A stretch of DNA of 64,000 nucleotides, taken from positions 2,973,097 to 3,037,096 of the forward strand of contig NZ_LS999839.1 in assembly GCF_900564155.1 (NCBI RefSeq), written 5' to 3'. The DNA comes from Pedobacter schmidteae (GTDB lineage: Bacteria > Bacteroidota > Bacteroidia > Sphingobacteriales > Sphingobacteriaceae). The position numbers and the translations under genes are program-made. The notes under the pieces were generated by a model. That model was not told the DNA's origin. It was given only the letters and a program-made list of their open reading frames with translations, and made no database searches. The stretch's first letter is position 1; every line of letters begins with the position of its first letter. Shown here piece after piece: positions 14,551-23,959 of this stretch.

Positions 14551-15540
14551 ATGAAGAAGATACTGAACCACCTATTTGAAAACAAAACTTTTAGCAGAGC
14601 TGAGGCACAAAGAATTTTAACGGCTATTGCCATGGGCGAATTTAACAGCTCGCAAATTGCCGCTTTCATTACCGCGTATGGCATGCGCAATATTACGGTT
14701 GAAGAGTTGCAGGGCTTTCGCGATGCGATGCTGGATCTTTGCATCAAACTGGATTTTTCAGACTTTGAGTTGGTAGATCTTTGTGGTACTGGTGGCGATG
14801 GTAAAGATACCTTTAATATTTCTACGCTGGCCTCTTTTGTTACCGCCGGTGCAGGGCATAAAGTAGCCAAGCATGGCAACTATGGTGTGTCGTCGGGCTG
14901 TGGTTCTTCAAATGTAATGGAATACCTGGGGTATAGTTTTACCAACGATCAGGAGGTGCTGAAAAGAAGCCTGGATCATGCTGGTATCTGTTTTATTCAC
15001 GCACCTTTATTTAATCCTGCCATGAAAACGGTAGCTCCCATTCGCAAGGAACTGGGTGTGAAAACGTTCTTTAATATGCTGGGACCTATGGTGAATCCTG
15101 CGCAGCCCAAAAATCAGATTGTAGGGGTATTTAGCCTGGAACTGGCGCGCTTGTACGCTTATCTGTATCAGGATACAGATAAAAACTATACCATATTACA
15201 TGCGGTGAACGGATTTGATGAGGTCTCGTTGACCTGCGATATTAAAACTTTCAGCAAAAAAGGTGAAGCCTTGTTAAGCGTTGCCGATTTAGGTTTTGAA
15301 CAGATTACCGAGGACAAAATAAAAGGGGGAGATACGGTGGAGTCATCAGCAGAGATATTTATGAAGGTGTTGAATGGAGAAGGCACAGATGAGCAGAACA
15401 GTGTTGTATTATGCAATGCGGCGTTGGCCATCCAAACCATCGATGATACTAAAACTTTTGGCGATTGCTTTTATGAGGCTGAATCGTCATTAATGGGCAA
15501 AAAAGCACTGGAAAGCTTTAAAAAACTAACCGGAAGGTAA
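14551..15540 (+). CDS. trpD: Anthranilate phosphoribosyltransferase TrpD
   Basis: TrpD (329 residues) joins anthranilate to phosphoribosyl pyrophosphate, the second step from chorismate to tryptophan. Visible motifs are LCGTGGDGKDTFNIST (PRPP binding), KHGNYGVSSGCGSSNVMEYLG, and IRKELGVKTFFNMLGPMVNPA. The ATG at 14551 is used: an in-frame start at 14479 would lie before the attenuator terminator and is not credible. It opens a trpDFBA operon that lacks trpE, trpG and trpC. Confidence 0.96.
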   Translation: MKKILNHLFENKTFSRAEAQRILTAIAMGEFNSSQIAAFITAYGMRNITVEELQGFRDAMLDLCIKLDFSDFELVDLCGTGGDGKDTFNISTLASFVTAGAGHKVAKHGNYGVSSGCGSSNVMEYLGYSFTNDQEVLKRSLDHAGICFIHAPLFNPAMKTVAPIRKELGVKTFFNMLGPMVNPAQPKNQIVGVFSLELARLYAYLYQDTDKNYTILHAVNGFDEVSLTCDIKTFSKKGEALLSVADLGFEQITEDKIKGGDTVESSAEIFMKVLNGEGTDEQNSVVLCNAALAIQTIDDTKTFGDCFYEAESSLMGKKALESFKKLTGR

Positions 15541-15575
15541 AACAGAAAATTAACACTAACCAAAAAACAAACAAC

Positions 15576-16214
15576 ATGGATGTTAAACTGAAAATATGCG
15601 GCATGAAGCTACCTGAAAATATTCAGGCCGTAAGCACTTTGCAACCTCATTATTTAGGCTTTATTTTTTTTAGAGATTCAAAACGGTTTGTAGATGGTTT
15701 AACTCCTTCGTTTGTGAAGAGTTTGCCCGCAGGGATCAGAAAAACCGGTGTCTTTGTCAACGAAGAACTGAACAGGGTAGCCCAGTTGGCGGTATTGTAT
15801 GGCTTAAATGCCGTACAATTGCATGGGCAGGAGCCTGTAAAGTATTGCATCGCCCTGAAGGGATTACTTAGTGATACCGGTATCGAGTTGGTTAAAGCAT
15901 TTGGGGTGGATGAACATTTTGACTTTAATAGTGTAAATGCCTACGCAAATGTGGTTGACTATTTCCTGTTCGATACCCAGACGCCAGATCATGGGGGCTC
16001 AGGCAAAACCTTTAACTGGTCGCTTCTGCAAAACTACAAGCTGGATAAGCCATACTTTTTGAGTGGAGGTATTGGGCCGGACAGTGTGGAGCAATTGAAT
16101 CAGATAAGTGATCCGCGATTGTATGCCATCGACATCAACAGCAGGTTTGAACTGGCGCCAGGTTTAAAGGATATAGATAAATTAAAAGATTTTAAGTATA
16201 AACTAGCACTATGA
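15576..16214 (+). CDS. trpF: Phosphoribosylanthranilate isomerase TrpF
   Basis: A (beta-alpha)8-barrel of 212 residues that isomerises phosphoribosylanthranilate. It begins with the typical [15 protein letters not shown], has [20 protein letters not shown], and the C-terminal phosphate site [12 protein letters not shown]. It is a free-standing TrpF, not fused to TrpC as in enterics. The start is 35 bp after trpD and the stop overlaps the trpB start (ATGA-type overlap at 16211-16214). Confidence 0.95.
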   Translation: MDVKLKICGMKLPENIQAVSTLQPHYLGFIFFRDSKRFVDGLTPSFVKSLPAGIRKTGVFVNEELNRVAQLAVLYGLNAVQLHGQEPVKYCIALKGLLSDTGIELVKAFGVDEHFDFNSVNAYANVVDYFLFDTQTPDHGGSGKTFNWSLLQNYKLDKPYFLSGGIGPDSVEQLNQISDPRLYAIDINSRFELAPGLKDIDKLKDFKYKLAL

Positions 16215-17392
16215 GTTATTTTGTAAATGAAAAAGGATATTACGGCGATTTTGGGGGTGCATATATTCCCGAAATGCTTTATCCTAATGTTGAAGAGCTG
16301 AGACAGAACTACCTGAAAATAATTGCTGATGAAGCTTTTCAGAAAGAATTCGACCAATTGCTTAAAGACTATGTGGGGCGTCCTTCGCCATTGTACCTGG
16401 CCAAACGCCTTTCTCAGAAATATAATGCCAATATTTTCCTGAAAAGGGAAGATCTGAACCATACCGGTGCCCATAAAATAAACAATACCATAGGTCAGAT
16501 TTTACTGGCCGAGCGGCTTGGCAAAAAACGCATTATTGCCGAAACGGGTGCCGGACAGCATGGTGTAGCTACCGCAACCGTTTGCGCATTGCGCGGACTG
16601 GAGTGCGTAGTATATATGGGTGAAGTAGATATTCAACGCCAGGCGCCAAATGTAGCCAGAATGAAAATGCTGGGTGCAAAAGTGGTGCCTGCTACTTCGG
16701 GAAGTAAGACTTTAAAAGATGCTACAAATGAAGCAATGCGCGACTGGATCAATAATCCGGTGGATACGCATTATATCATCGGTTCGGTAGTAGGCCCACA
16801 CCCTTATCCCGATATGGTAGCCATCTTTCAATCTATCATTTCGGAAGAAACAAAAAAACAACTGATTGCGCAGACAGGAAACGACCAGCCTGATTATGTT
16901 TTGGCCTGTGTTGGTGGCGGCAGCAATGCTATGGGAATGTTTTATCATTTTATTGATGATGAAAAAGTAAAACTGATTGCTGTTGAAGCAGGAGGTAAGG
17001 GGGTGGATAGCGGCTTTTCTGCTGCAACTACTGCCCTGGGTAAAGAGGGGGTGTTGCACGGCAGCAGAAGTATACTGATGCAGACGGCAGACGGACAGGT
17101 GGTAGAGCCACATTCTGTTTCTGCTGGTCTGGATTATCCGGGTATTGGCCCGCAACATGCACATTTGTTTAAGACAGGTCGTGGTCAATATGTATCAATT
17201 ACTGATGACGAATCTTTACAGGCAGGTCTGTTGCTTGCCCAAATGGAGGGAATTATTCCCGCAATTGAAAGTGCACATGCCCTGGCTTACCTGGAAAAAA
17301 TGAATTTCAAAGGTGGAGAAAATGTAGTGGTTTGTTTATCCGGACGCGGCGATAAAGACATGGACACTTATATGAAATATTTTAATCTATAA
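16211..17392 (+). CDS. trpB: Tryptophan synthase beta chain TrpB
   Basis: TrpB (393 residues) condenses indole with serine using PLP. The PLP lysine is in [13 protein letters not shown], and the phosphate loop is [26 protein letters not shown] and [13 protein letters not shown] are standard TrpB1 stretches. It overlaps trpF by four bases and is followed 3 bp later by trpA, the partner subunit of the alpha2-beta2 complex. Confidence 0.97.
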   Translation: MSYFVNEKGYYGDFGGAYIPEMLYPNVEELRQNYLKIIADEAFQKEFDQLLKDYVGRPSPLYLAKRLSQKYNANIFLKREDLNHTGAHKINNTIGQILLAERLGKKRIIAETGAGQHGVATATVCALRGLECVVYMGEVDIQRQAPNVARMKMLGAKVVPATSGSKTLKDATNEAMRDWINNPVDTHYIIGSVVGPHPYPDMVAIFQSIISEETKKQLIAQTGNDQPDYVLACVGGGSNAMGMFYHFIDDEKVKLIAVEAGGKGVDSGFSAATTALGKEGVLHGSRSILMQTADGQVVEPHSVSAGLDYPGIGPQHAHLFKTGRGQYVSITDDESLQAGLLLAQMEGIIPAIESAHALAYLEKMNFKGGENVVVCLSGRGDKDMDTYMKYFNL

Positions 17393-17394
17393 AT

Positions 17395-18171
17395 ATGAAC
17401 AGGCTACAACGACTATTTCAAGAGAAAAAAAATATACTATCCATATACTATACAGCAGGTTATCCCAATTTAGGAGATACTGTTTCCATTGCCGAGGCTT
17501 TAGAACAAAACGGGGCCGATTTGCTGGAGATTGGTTTCCCTTATTCCGATCCTGTGGCCGATGGACCCACTATACAAGCCAGCAGCAAAACTTCGCTCGA
17601 CCAGGGTATGGACCTGAAGCTGTTGTTTGAGCAACTGAAGGAGTTGCGTAATAAAGTGAGTATTCCGGTATTGCTGATGGGTTACGTGAATCCGGTACTG
17701 CAGTTTGGTGTCGGGAATTTTTGCAAGGCCTGTGTAGAGGTAGGTGTGGATGGTTGTATTGTACCCGATTTGCCAATGGTAGAATACGAGGAGCTTTATC
17801 AGAGTGTATTTGAGGAACACGGGTTGAGTAATATTTTTCTGGTGACGCCACAAACTTCGCCTGATCGCATCCGTAAAATTGATGGTTTAAGCAATGGATT
17901 TATTTACCTGCTTTCCTCTTCGGCTACCACAGGGCAACACCTGCAGGTATCGGAAAATACCGAAAGCTATTTTTCCAGAATTGCCGATATGAAGCTCCAT
18001 AACCCTACAATGATTGGATTTGGGATCAATAGCAAAGAGACTTTTGATAAAGCCTGTCAATATGCCAATGGGGCTATTATTGGAAGTGCTTTTGTAAAAG
18101 CATTGGATTCGGCCGATTTAAAAGGAAGTATCCAGAATTTTATGCAAAAATTTAACAAGCGGCATCATTAA
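17395..18171 (+). CDS. trpA: Tryptophan synthase alpha chain TrpA
   Basis: TrpA (258 residues) cleaves indole-3-glycerol phosphate to indole, which is channelled to TrpB. Characteristic motifs are YYTAGYPNLGDT, ALEQNGADLLEIGFPYSDPVADG (catalytic Glu), GVDGCIVPDLP (catalytic Asp) and the phosphate site GFGINSKE. It is the last gene of the operon; a REP-like palindrome follows at once and no separate intrinsic terminator was found beyond it. Confidence 0.97.
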   Translation: MNRLQRLFQEKKNILSIYYTAGYPNLGDTVSIAEALEQNGADLLEIGFPYSDPVADGPTIQASSKTSLDQGMDLKLLFEQLKELRNKVSIPVLLMGYVNPVLQFGVGNFCKACVEVGVDGCIVPDLPMVEYEELYQSVFEEHGLSNIFLVTPQTSPDRIRKIDGLSNGFIYLLSSSATTGQHLQVSENTESYFSRIADMKLHNPTMIGFGINSKETFDKACQYANGAIIGSAFVKALDSADLKGSIQNFMQKFNKRHH

Positions 18172-18177
18172 TGCGAT

Positions 18178-18284
18178 CGTCATTCTGAATTTATTTCAGG
18201 ATCCTTCTTGAGCATGCCTTTAAATAGTTGATGCGAGATGCTGACCACGCAGTAGCTGCGAAGCAAAATAAATTCAGAATGACG
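18178..18284 (+). repeat. REP-like palindromic repeat after trpA
   Basis: CGTCATTCTGAATTTATTT (18178-18196) is repeated as a perfect 19-bp inverted copy at 18266-18284, with a 69-bp middle holding GCAGTAGCTGC. A further partial copy, CAGAATGACG, lies at 18293-18302. The first 22 bases (ending CAG) recur exactly at 21987-22008, so this is a dispersed family. The element separates trpA from convergent nhaA. Confidence 0.8.
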
Positions 18285-18346
18285 ATGTACATCAGAATGA
18301 CGACCGTGTTAACGATGATGTGGATAAGGGTAGTGTTAATCCTAAT

Positions 18347-19528
18347 TTAGGATGCTGCCTGTTTCTTTTTGCGGATTGATTTTAAAAAGACAAAACCCAC
18401 AAGGCCTGAAATTACAGAAGCACAAAGAATGGCGAATTTGGCTTCTGTAACATGAAGCTCATCGCTAAAGGATAGTAAGGAAATAAAAATGGACATGGTA
18501 AAACCTATACCGGCAAGCATGCCCAGTCCTATAATATGTTTCCAACCCGATCGTGAGGGTAGACTACCCAATTTAAGTTTTACAGCTACCCAGGAAAATA
18601 GGGTTACGCCAAGCGTTTTTCCGGCAAATAAGCCAATGATGATACCAAGGCCCAGGGGGGAAACCAACCCACCTATCATTTCGCGCTGAAAGGTGATATT
18701 GGTATTGGCCAAAGCAAAAACAGGCATGATAAAATAGTTAACAGGCCCGTTTAGTAAATGCTCCAGTTTTTCAAGGGGCGACTCTATGTTGGTTTTATTG
18801 GTAGGGATAGTTAAGGCCAGCAATACACCGGCAATAGTAGCATGGATACCGGAATGGTGGATAAAATACCATAGGAACAAGCCTGGTATCAGATAAAAAT
18901 ACAGCTGTTTGATATTGAAAAAATTGAATGCCAGTAACAATACTATAATGCCTCCCGCCATCAGCAGGTAGTCAAAATGTACCTCATTAGTATAGAAAAT
19001 GGCAATTACCAGAATGGCACCAAGGTCGTCCACAATGGCCAGCGCAGCTAAAAATACTTTTAAGGAAGTCGGTACACTTTTTCCCAGCATCGAAATGATG
19101 GCCAAAGCAAAAGCGATGTCGGTAGCCATAGGGATTCCCCAGCCGGATGCAGTAGACTGTCCTTTATTAAACAAAAAGTAAATGAATGCCGGAACCAGCA
19201 TTCCACCTAAGGCAGCTACAACAGGTAAGGAGGCTTTTTTGACTGAAGACAATTCTCCTTCCACCATCTCCCGTTTAATTTCCAGTCCTACCAACAGGAA
19301 AAAAACAGCCATCAATGCATCATTGATCCAGGCCGAAACGGTAAAAGAATAAACTGCAGTCCCGAAGGTAAAACCGAAGTCGGTGGCCAAAAAACTGGCA
19401 AATTGCCCCGCATAGGATGAGTTGGCGATGAAAAGGGAAACCGCTACACAAAACAGTAAAATTATGCCGCCAATTTGTCCCGAACGAAAAAAATCTTTGA
19501 AAGCCTGTAGGTTCAATAATTTAGCCAT
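18347..19528 (-). CDS. nhaA: Na+/H+ antiporter NhaA
   Basis: A 393-residue inner-membrane antiporter with about 12 hydrophobic segments. NhaA-specific stretches include the double aspartate region PMATDIAFALAI and AIVDDLGAILVIAIFYT, NDALMAVFFLLVGLEIKREMVEGEL near the N-terminus, and GIGFTMSIFISLLSF near the C-terminus. It exports Na+ in exchange for protons for pH and salt homeostasis. On the minus strand TATATTTA lies five bases before the ATG, a near match to the short-leader pattern seen at other genes here. Confidence 0.95.
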   Translation of the reverse strand: MAKLLNLQAFKDFFRSGQIGGIILLFCVAVSLFIANSSYAGQFASFLATDFGFTFGTAVYSFTVSAWINDALMAVFFLLVGLEIKREMVEGELSSVKKASLPVVAALGGMLVPAFIYFLFNKGQSTASGWGIPMATDIAFALAIISMLGKSVPTSLKVFLAALAIVDDLGAILVIAIFYTNEVHFDYLLMAGGIIVLLLAFNFFNIKQLYFYLIPGLFLWYFIHHSGIHATIAGVLLALTIPTNKTNIESPLEKLEHLLNGPVNYFIMPVFALANTNITFQREMIGGLVSPLGLGIIIGLFAGKTLGVTLFSWVAVKLKLGSLPSRSGWKHIIGLGMLAGIGFTMSIFISLLSFSDELHVTEAKFAILCASVISGLVGFVFLKSIRKKKQAAS

Positions 19529-19558
19529 ATGGGTAAATATAGCTATTTTAGATAAAAC

Positions 19559-20179
19559 TTAGAGAAAGCTGTCCAGGTCCCCTTTGCCTTCACGAATGAC
19601 TTCAAATTCTCCCGAGGTGCAATCTACAACTGTAGAAGCCTCATTATCACCATAGCCTCCGTCAATTACCAGATCTACCGTTTCTTCGTATTTTTCATGA
19701 ATTAGTTCGGGATCTGTAGAATATTCAATTACTTCATCGTCATCGCGTATTGAGCTGGAAAGGATTGGATTGCCCAGTTGTCTTACAATCTCTCTGGCAA
19801 TGTCATTGTCTGGTACCCTGATACCGACTGTTTTTTTGTTAGAGCTTAACAGTTTTGGTACGTTGTTGTTAGCATTTAAAATAAAAGTGAAGGGGCCTGG
19901 TAATGCTTTTTTTAAGACCCTGAATGTTGCTGTGTCAATTGGTTTAATGTAATCTGAAATATGCCTCAAATCGGAGCAGATGAAAGAAAAGTTAGCCTTT
20001 TCGGGCTTTATTCCTCTTATGCGACATATTTTTTCAATGGCTTTTTGATTGGTAATGTCGCAGCCCAAACCATAAACCGTATCAGTAGGGTAAATGATTA
20101 ATCCGCCCTTCTTTAGCACTTCAACAACTTGCTCAATGGCTTTTGGATTTGGGTTCTCGGGATAGATTTTGATAAGCAT
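19559..20179 (-). CDS. Sua5/YciO/YrdC family (threonylcarbamoyl-AMP synthase-like)
   Basis: A 206-residue protein of the Sua5/YciO/YrdC fold. It has GLIIYPTDTVYGLGCDI, the nucleotide/threonine-binding signature, then PGPFTFILNAN and GIRVPDN, and a C-terminal SSIRDDDE...STVVDCT stretch. YrdC/Sua5 make threonylcarbamoyl-AMP for tRNA t6A, while YciO proteins are close relatives of unsure function; the sequence (ending with VIREGKGDLDSFL) fits the YciO-like branch best. It is 30 bp upstream of nhaA in the same direction. Confidence 0.8.
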   Translation of the reverse strand: MLIKIYPENPNPKAIEQVVEVLKKGGLIIYPTDTVYGLGCDITNQKAIEKICRIRGIKPEKANFSFICSDLRHISDYIKPIDTATFRVLKKALPGPFTFILNANNNVPKLLSSNKKTVGIRVPDNDIAREIVRQLGNPILSSSIRDDDEVIEYSTDPELIHEKYEETVDLVIDGGYGDNEASTVVDCTSGEFEVIREGKGDLDSFL

Positions 20180-20257
20180 ATGTAAAATTAAACAAATCTT
20201 AGGCCGAAATCGGATATTTATTAGTCAATTGGCATGTTTTTTAGTAATTTGATACGT

Positions 20258-21928
20258 ATGAGAAAAGCATTCATCGCTATTGCAGCATTTTTAGTAGCGC
20301 TTACCGTAATGTTAGGCCTTACTTATCCGCCCTTATGGTGGTTGTTTATTTTTACCGGTCCGGTTGTTTTGTTGGGTGTCTACGATCTCTATCAACCCAA
20401 ACACAGTATTGTTCGAAATTACCCTGTTGTGGGACGGTTAAGGTATTTTATGGAAGATCTGAGGCCCAAAATTTATCAGTATTTTGTAGAGAGTGATACC
20501 AATGGTAAACCATTTAGCCGCTTAAACCGCTCTTTGATTTATCAAAGGGCCAAAATGGAGAATGATACCATTCCATTTGGAACGCAGTTGGATGTATACG
20601 AAAATGGATATGAATGGTTAAGTCATAGTATTTCTGCTATCAGTCACCATGAACTGGATGAAGACCCACGGGTATTGGTTGGGGGGCCAGCTTGCTTAAA
20701 GCCTTATTCTGCCAGTATTTATAATATTTCGGCCATGAGCTTCGGTTCACTAAGTCAGAATGCTATTCTGGCCCTAAATGGCGGAGCGAAGTTGGGTAAT
20801 TTTGCTCACAATACGGGCGAAGGAGGGATAAGTGATTATCATGCCAACCCTGGTGGCGATTTGATCTGGCAGATTGGTACCGGATATTTTGGTTGTCGCA
20901 ATCATGACGATGGTTCTTTTAATCCGGAAGCTTTTGCCGAACGTTCCCAATCGGATCAGGTCAGGATGATAGAAATTAAGCTTTCACAGGGCGCTAAACC
21001 AGGGCACGGTGGTATTCTGCCTGCCAGAAAGGTAACGCCCGAAATTGCCAGGATAAGGTTGGTTAAGGAAGGTTTTGATGTAATCTCGCCACCTGCCCAT
21101 TCGGCATTTAAAACGCCTCTTGAATTGATAGGCTTCGTGAAGCAGCTGCGCGACCTTTCGGGCGGCAAGCCTATTGGTATAAAGTTGTGTATAGGTCGGA
21201 GAAGTGAGTTTTTTGCCATATGCAAAGCGATGGTGGAAACTGGTATTTATGTAGATTTTGTTACGGTAGATGGAGGTGAAGGAGGTACGGGAGCCTCGCC
21301 GCAGGAGTTTTCAAATGCGGTAGGTATGCCATTGCGCGAAGCGGTAGCATTTGTATACGATGTGTTGAGTGGTTTTGATCTTAAAAAACACATCAAAATT
21401 ATTGCTTCGGGAAAGGTCGCTTCTGGTTTTGACCTGGTGAAAAACATTGCACTGGGTGCCGATCTCTGTAACTCGGCAAGGGGAATGATGTTTGCGTTGG
21501 GGTGTATACAAGCATTGGAATGTAATAGTAATACGTGTCCTACAGGTGTAGCTACGCAAGATCCGAGTTTGATGAAAGGACTGGTGGTAGAAGACAAGAA
21601 AGTCAGGGTGTTTAATTTTCATAGACTTACGGTGGCCAGTGCGGTCGAATTGCTAGGCGCTGCAGGTTTACACCACCCGTATCAGCTTACCAGGGCTTAT
21701 ATCAATCGCCGGATCTCTCCAAATGCCATGCAGTCGTACATGGAGAGCTTCCCGTACATTCCTGAAGGAAGTTTACTGCAAACACCTTATCCTATCCGGT
21801 TTGAGTTGGGGATGGCATTAAGTACTTCCAATAGTTTTATGCCTACTGATTATAAAGTATCGATGGTGGATTATGCACATGCCAATTCTTATTCAGAGGA
21901 TATCAATGACCATAATCATAGTTCTTAA
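20258..21928 (+). CDS. Glutamate synthase large-subunit-domain protein, membrane-anchored
   Basis: This 556-residue protein has two N-terminal membrane segments (MRKAFIAIAAFLVALTVML and LWWLFIFTGPVVLLGVY) followed by the FMN-binding GOGAT central domain: SAMSFGSLSQNA-like ISAMSFGSLSQNAILAL, GAKPGHGGILPARKV, VDGGEGGTGASPQEF and NSNTCPTGVATQDP. It lacks the glutaminase domain of true GltB, so it is a stand-alone glutamate-synthase-domain protein of unproven substrate. The ATG at 20258, six bases after TAATTTG (20245-20251), is preferred to that at 20234. Confidence 0.85.
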   Translation: MRKAFIAIAAFLVALTVMLGLTYPPLWWLFIFTGPVVLLGVYDLYQPKHSIVRNYPVVGRLRYFMEDLRPKIYQYFVESDTNGKPFSRLNRSLIYQRAKMENDTIPFGTQLDVYENGYEWLSHSISAISHHELDEDPRVLVGGPACLKPYSASIYNISAMSFGSLSQNAILALNGGAKLGNFAHNTGEGGISDYHANPGGDLIWQIGTGYFGCRNHDDGSFNPEAFAERSQSDQVRMIEIKLSQGAKPGHGGILPARKVTPEIARIRLVKEGFDVISPPAHSAFKTPLELIGFVKQLRDLSGGKPIGIKLCIGRRSEFFAICKAMVETGIYVDFVTVDGGEGGTGASPQEFSNAVGMPLREAVAFVYDVLSGFDLKKHIKIIASGKVASGFDLVKNIALGADLCNSARGMMFALGCIQALECNSNTCPTGVATQDPSLMKGLVVEDKKVRVFNFHRLTVASAVELLGAAGLHHPYQLTRAYINRRISPNAMQSYMESFPYIPEGSLLQTPYPIRFELGMALSTSNSFMPTDYKVSMVDYAHANSYSEDINDHNHSS

Positions 21929-21942
21929 GCCTTATATTAAAT

Positions 21943-21978
21943 AAAAGTCGGCTGTATTTGTTATACAGCCGACTTTTT
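21943..21978. terminator. Bidirectional terminator between gltB-like gene and asnS
   Basis: AAAAGTCGGCTGTAT (21943-21957) pairs with ATACAGCCGACTTTT (21963-21977) around a five-base loop, with A-tract and T-tract on the two sides. It serves the convergent genes on both strands. Confidence 0.85.
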
Positions 21979-21986
21979 ATGTATAC

Positions 21987-22014
21987 CGTCATTCTGAATT
22001 TATTTCAGAATGAC
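21987..22014 (+). repeat. REP-like palindrome, short copy
   Basis: GTCATTCTGAA and TTCAGAATGAC form a perfect 11-bp hairpin around TTTAT. The first 22 bases are identical to 18178-18199 after trpA, which identifies both as members of one dispersed repeat family located after gene ends. Confidence 0.8.
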
Positions 22015-22054
22015 AACTGTAGTTTAATTTTCAATAATCACACGATTCCCTTGA

Positions 22055-23503
22055 TTAAAACTCAGCATTTTTAGGGAAACGAGGGAAAGCAATTACGTCG
22101 CGGATATTGGTCATTCCGCTTACAAATAAAACCAATCGCTCAAAGCCTAATCCGAAGCCGGCATGTGGTGCCGATCCGAATCGTCTGGTGTCTAAAAACC
22201 ACCAAAGTTCTTCCTGAGGGATATTCATCAGTTCCATTCTTTCGGTTAGCTTATCCATTCTTTCTTCCCTTGCCGATCCGCCAACAATTTCACCTATTCC
22301 AGGGAAAAGGATATCCATTGCTGCTACCGTTTTTCTACCCAGCTCATCAGGTTCATTCTGACGCATATAAAATGATTTGATATCAGCAGGGTAATCGGTT
22401 AAGATCACTGGCTTTTTAAAATGTTTTTCAACCAGGTAGCGTTCGTGTTCCGACTGAAGATCTGCTCCCCACTCATCAATCAAATATTTGAATTGTTTCT
22501 TCTGGTTAGGTTTAGACGATTTCAATATCTTGATGGCTTCAGTATAAGTGATGCGCTCAAAATCGTTGGTTACACAGAAGTTCAATTTATCCAGTAACGA
22601 TAGTTCACTACGCTCATTTTGAGGTTTAGACTTTTCTTCTTCCAGTAAGCGGCTGTTTAAAAAATCCAACTCTTCTTTGCAGTTTTTAAGTGCATAGTCT
22701 ATCAGGTACTTCAACATGTCTTCTGCCAAATTCATGTTGTCTTCCAGGTCTGCAAAAGCAACCTCTGGTTCCATCATCCAGAATTCGGCAAGGTGACGGG
22801 TAGTATTTGAGTTTTCGGCCCTGAAAGTAGGTCCGAAAGTATAGATCTGTCCAAAAGCCATTGCCGCCAGCTCACCTTCCAGCTGACCGGAAACAGTCAG
22901 GTTGGCCGAACGGGCAAAGAAATCTTCGCTAAAATCTACTTTGCCATCCTCAGTACGTGGCGGGTTGTCCAGGTCTAAAGTAGTTACTTTAAACATTTCA
23001 CCTGCACCTTCTGCATCCGAAGCGGTAATGATGGGGGTGTGCATGTATACAAAACCTCTTTCATTAAAAAACTGATGAATGGCAAAAGCCAAGGCATGAC
23101 GTACTTTAAAAACGGCGTTGAATGTATTGGTGCGGAAACGCAGGTGTGCAATTTCTCTTAAAAATTCCAGACTGTGTTTTTTAGGTTGCAAAGGGAATTT
23201 TTCAGGATCGCTATCGCCCAATATTTCTATTGAGGATGCTTTGATGTCCACACGCTGACCTTTTCCTAAAGATTCTACAACGGTACCTTTTACCGCAATT
23301 GCTGCGCCGGTAGTAATGCGTTTTAGTATAGCTTCGTCCGTATTATTAAAATCAACAACAATCTGGATGTTTCCCATGCAGGAACCATCATTTATAGCAA
23401 TAAACTGATTGTTACGGAAGGTACGTACCCAACCCATAACGGTTACTTCTCTGTTAAACTCTTCTGTCTCAAGCAGACTTTTTACTTTTTCTCTGTGTAT
23501 CAT
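22055..23503 (-). CDS. asnS: Asparaginyl-tRNA synthetase
   Basis: A class II aminoacyl-tRNA synthetase of 482 residues. An N-terminal OB-fold ([20 protein letters not shown]) precedes class II motifs: [19 protein letters not shown], the [25 protein letters not shown] motif 2 region, and the C-terminal [27 protein letters not shown] motif 3. The pattern is AsnRS rather than AspRS. The ATG at 23503 ([12 protein letters not shown]) is chosen over one at 23545, because a perfect -7 box TATTTTTG (23524-23531) lies inside that longer frame. Confidence 0.95.
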   Translation of the reverse strand: MIHREKVKSLLETEEFNREVTVMGWVRTFRNNQFIAINDGSCMGNIQIVVDFNNTDEAILKRITTGAAIAVKGTVVESLGKGQRVDIKASSIEILGDSDPEKFPLQPKKHSLEFLREIAHLRFRTNTFNAVFKVRHALAFAIHQFFNERGFVYMHTPIITASDAEGAGEMFKVTTLDLDNPPRTEDGKVDFSEDFFARSANLTVSGQLEGELAAMAFGQIYTFGPTFRAENSNTTRHLAEFWMMEPEVAFADLEDNMNLAEDMLKYLIDYALKNCKEELDFLNSRLLEEEKSKPQNERSELSLLDKLNFCVTNDFERITYTEAIKILKSSKPNQKKQFKYLIDEWGADLQSEHERYLVEKHFKKPVILTDYPADIKSFYMRQNEPDELGRKTVAAMDILFPGIGEIVGGSAREERMDKLTERMELMNIPQEELWWFLDTRRFGSAPHAGFGLGFERLVLFVSGMTNIRDVIAFPRFPKNAEF

Positions 23504-23523
23504 GATTTTATTATGGAGAGTGC

Positions 23524-23531
23524 CAAAAATA
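23524..23531 (-). promoter_or_regulatory. -7 box of asnS
   Basis: On the minus strand this is TATTTTTG, a perfect TAnnTTTG. It gives a leader of about 15-20 nt before the ATG at 23503 and rules out the longer start. Confidence 0.5.
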
Positions 23532-23571
23532 ATGAATTCTGCCAAGAAATAACAGTTTAATATTTTGATTC

Positions 23572-23872
23572 TGTTTTTTATGGTGTTTCTGTTGTTTGTT
23601 TATTTTTTTTTATTGTTTTTGTGTGTTTTTTAGTGGTGTTTTTAGTTTTTGTGGTGTTTAATTTAGAGTTTTGTGGTTTATTGTTAGTGTTTTTTTTGTA
23701 TTTTATTCTATTTATTTGATTTTTTAGTATTGATTTTTGTTTGTTTTTAGTGTTTTTTATTATTTGTATTATTTTTAAGTTGTATTTTGTGTTATTTATT
23801 TGTGTTTTTGTTCTTTTTGTATATTTTTTTTAAAAATTTATTTGTTTTATAATGTGTTTTTGGAATAAATAT
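23572..23872 (+). other. Strand-asymmetric T/G-rich tract almost free of C
   Basis: In these 301 bases the plus strand has only three C (23589, 23708, 23813) and is dominated by T with much G. It lies between asnS (start 23503) and the end of the outer-membrane protein gene (23960), both on the minus strand. No reading frame, tandem unit or inverted repeat explains it. The rest of the gap (23873-23959) holds the hairpin described separately. Confidence 0.9.
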
Positions 23873-23881
23873 CTATATTTG

Positions 23882-23951
23882 TAATGCTCGTTTAATTTAT
23901 ATTTGGTTAGAGAGGCCTATATTTGGATGGATATAGGCCTCTTATTTTTTT
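23882..23951 (+). ncRNA. Candidate short RNA with perfect terminator hairpin
   Basis: TATATTTG (23874-23881), a perfect -7 box, is followed by about 60 nt that end in a perfect 12-bp hairpin AGAGGCCTATAT/ATATAGGCCTCT (23911-23922, 23931-23942) and then TTATTTTTTT. The T-tract is on the plus strand, whereas both flanking genes are on the minus strand. The promoter box lies next to T/G-rich DNA where such matches arise by chance, so this is tentative. Confidence 0.4.
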
Positions 23952-23959
23952 AATAAAAC

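Noticed and set aside
23504..23545. Longer N-terminus for asnS
   Set aside because: The -7 promoter box lies inside this extension, and AsnRS proteins begin near [11 protein letters not shown].
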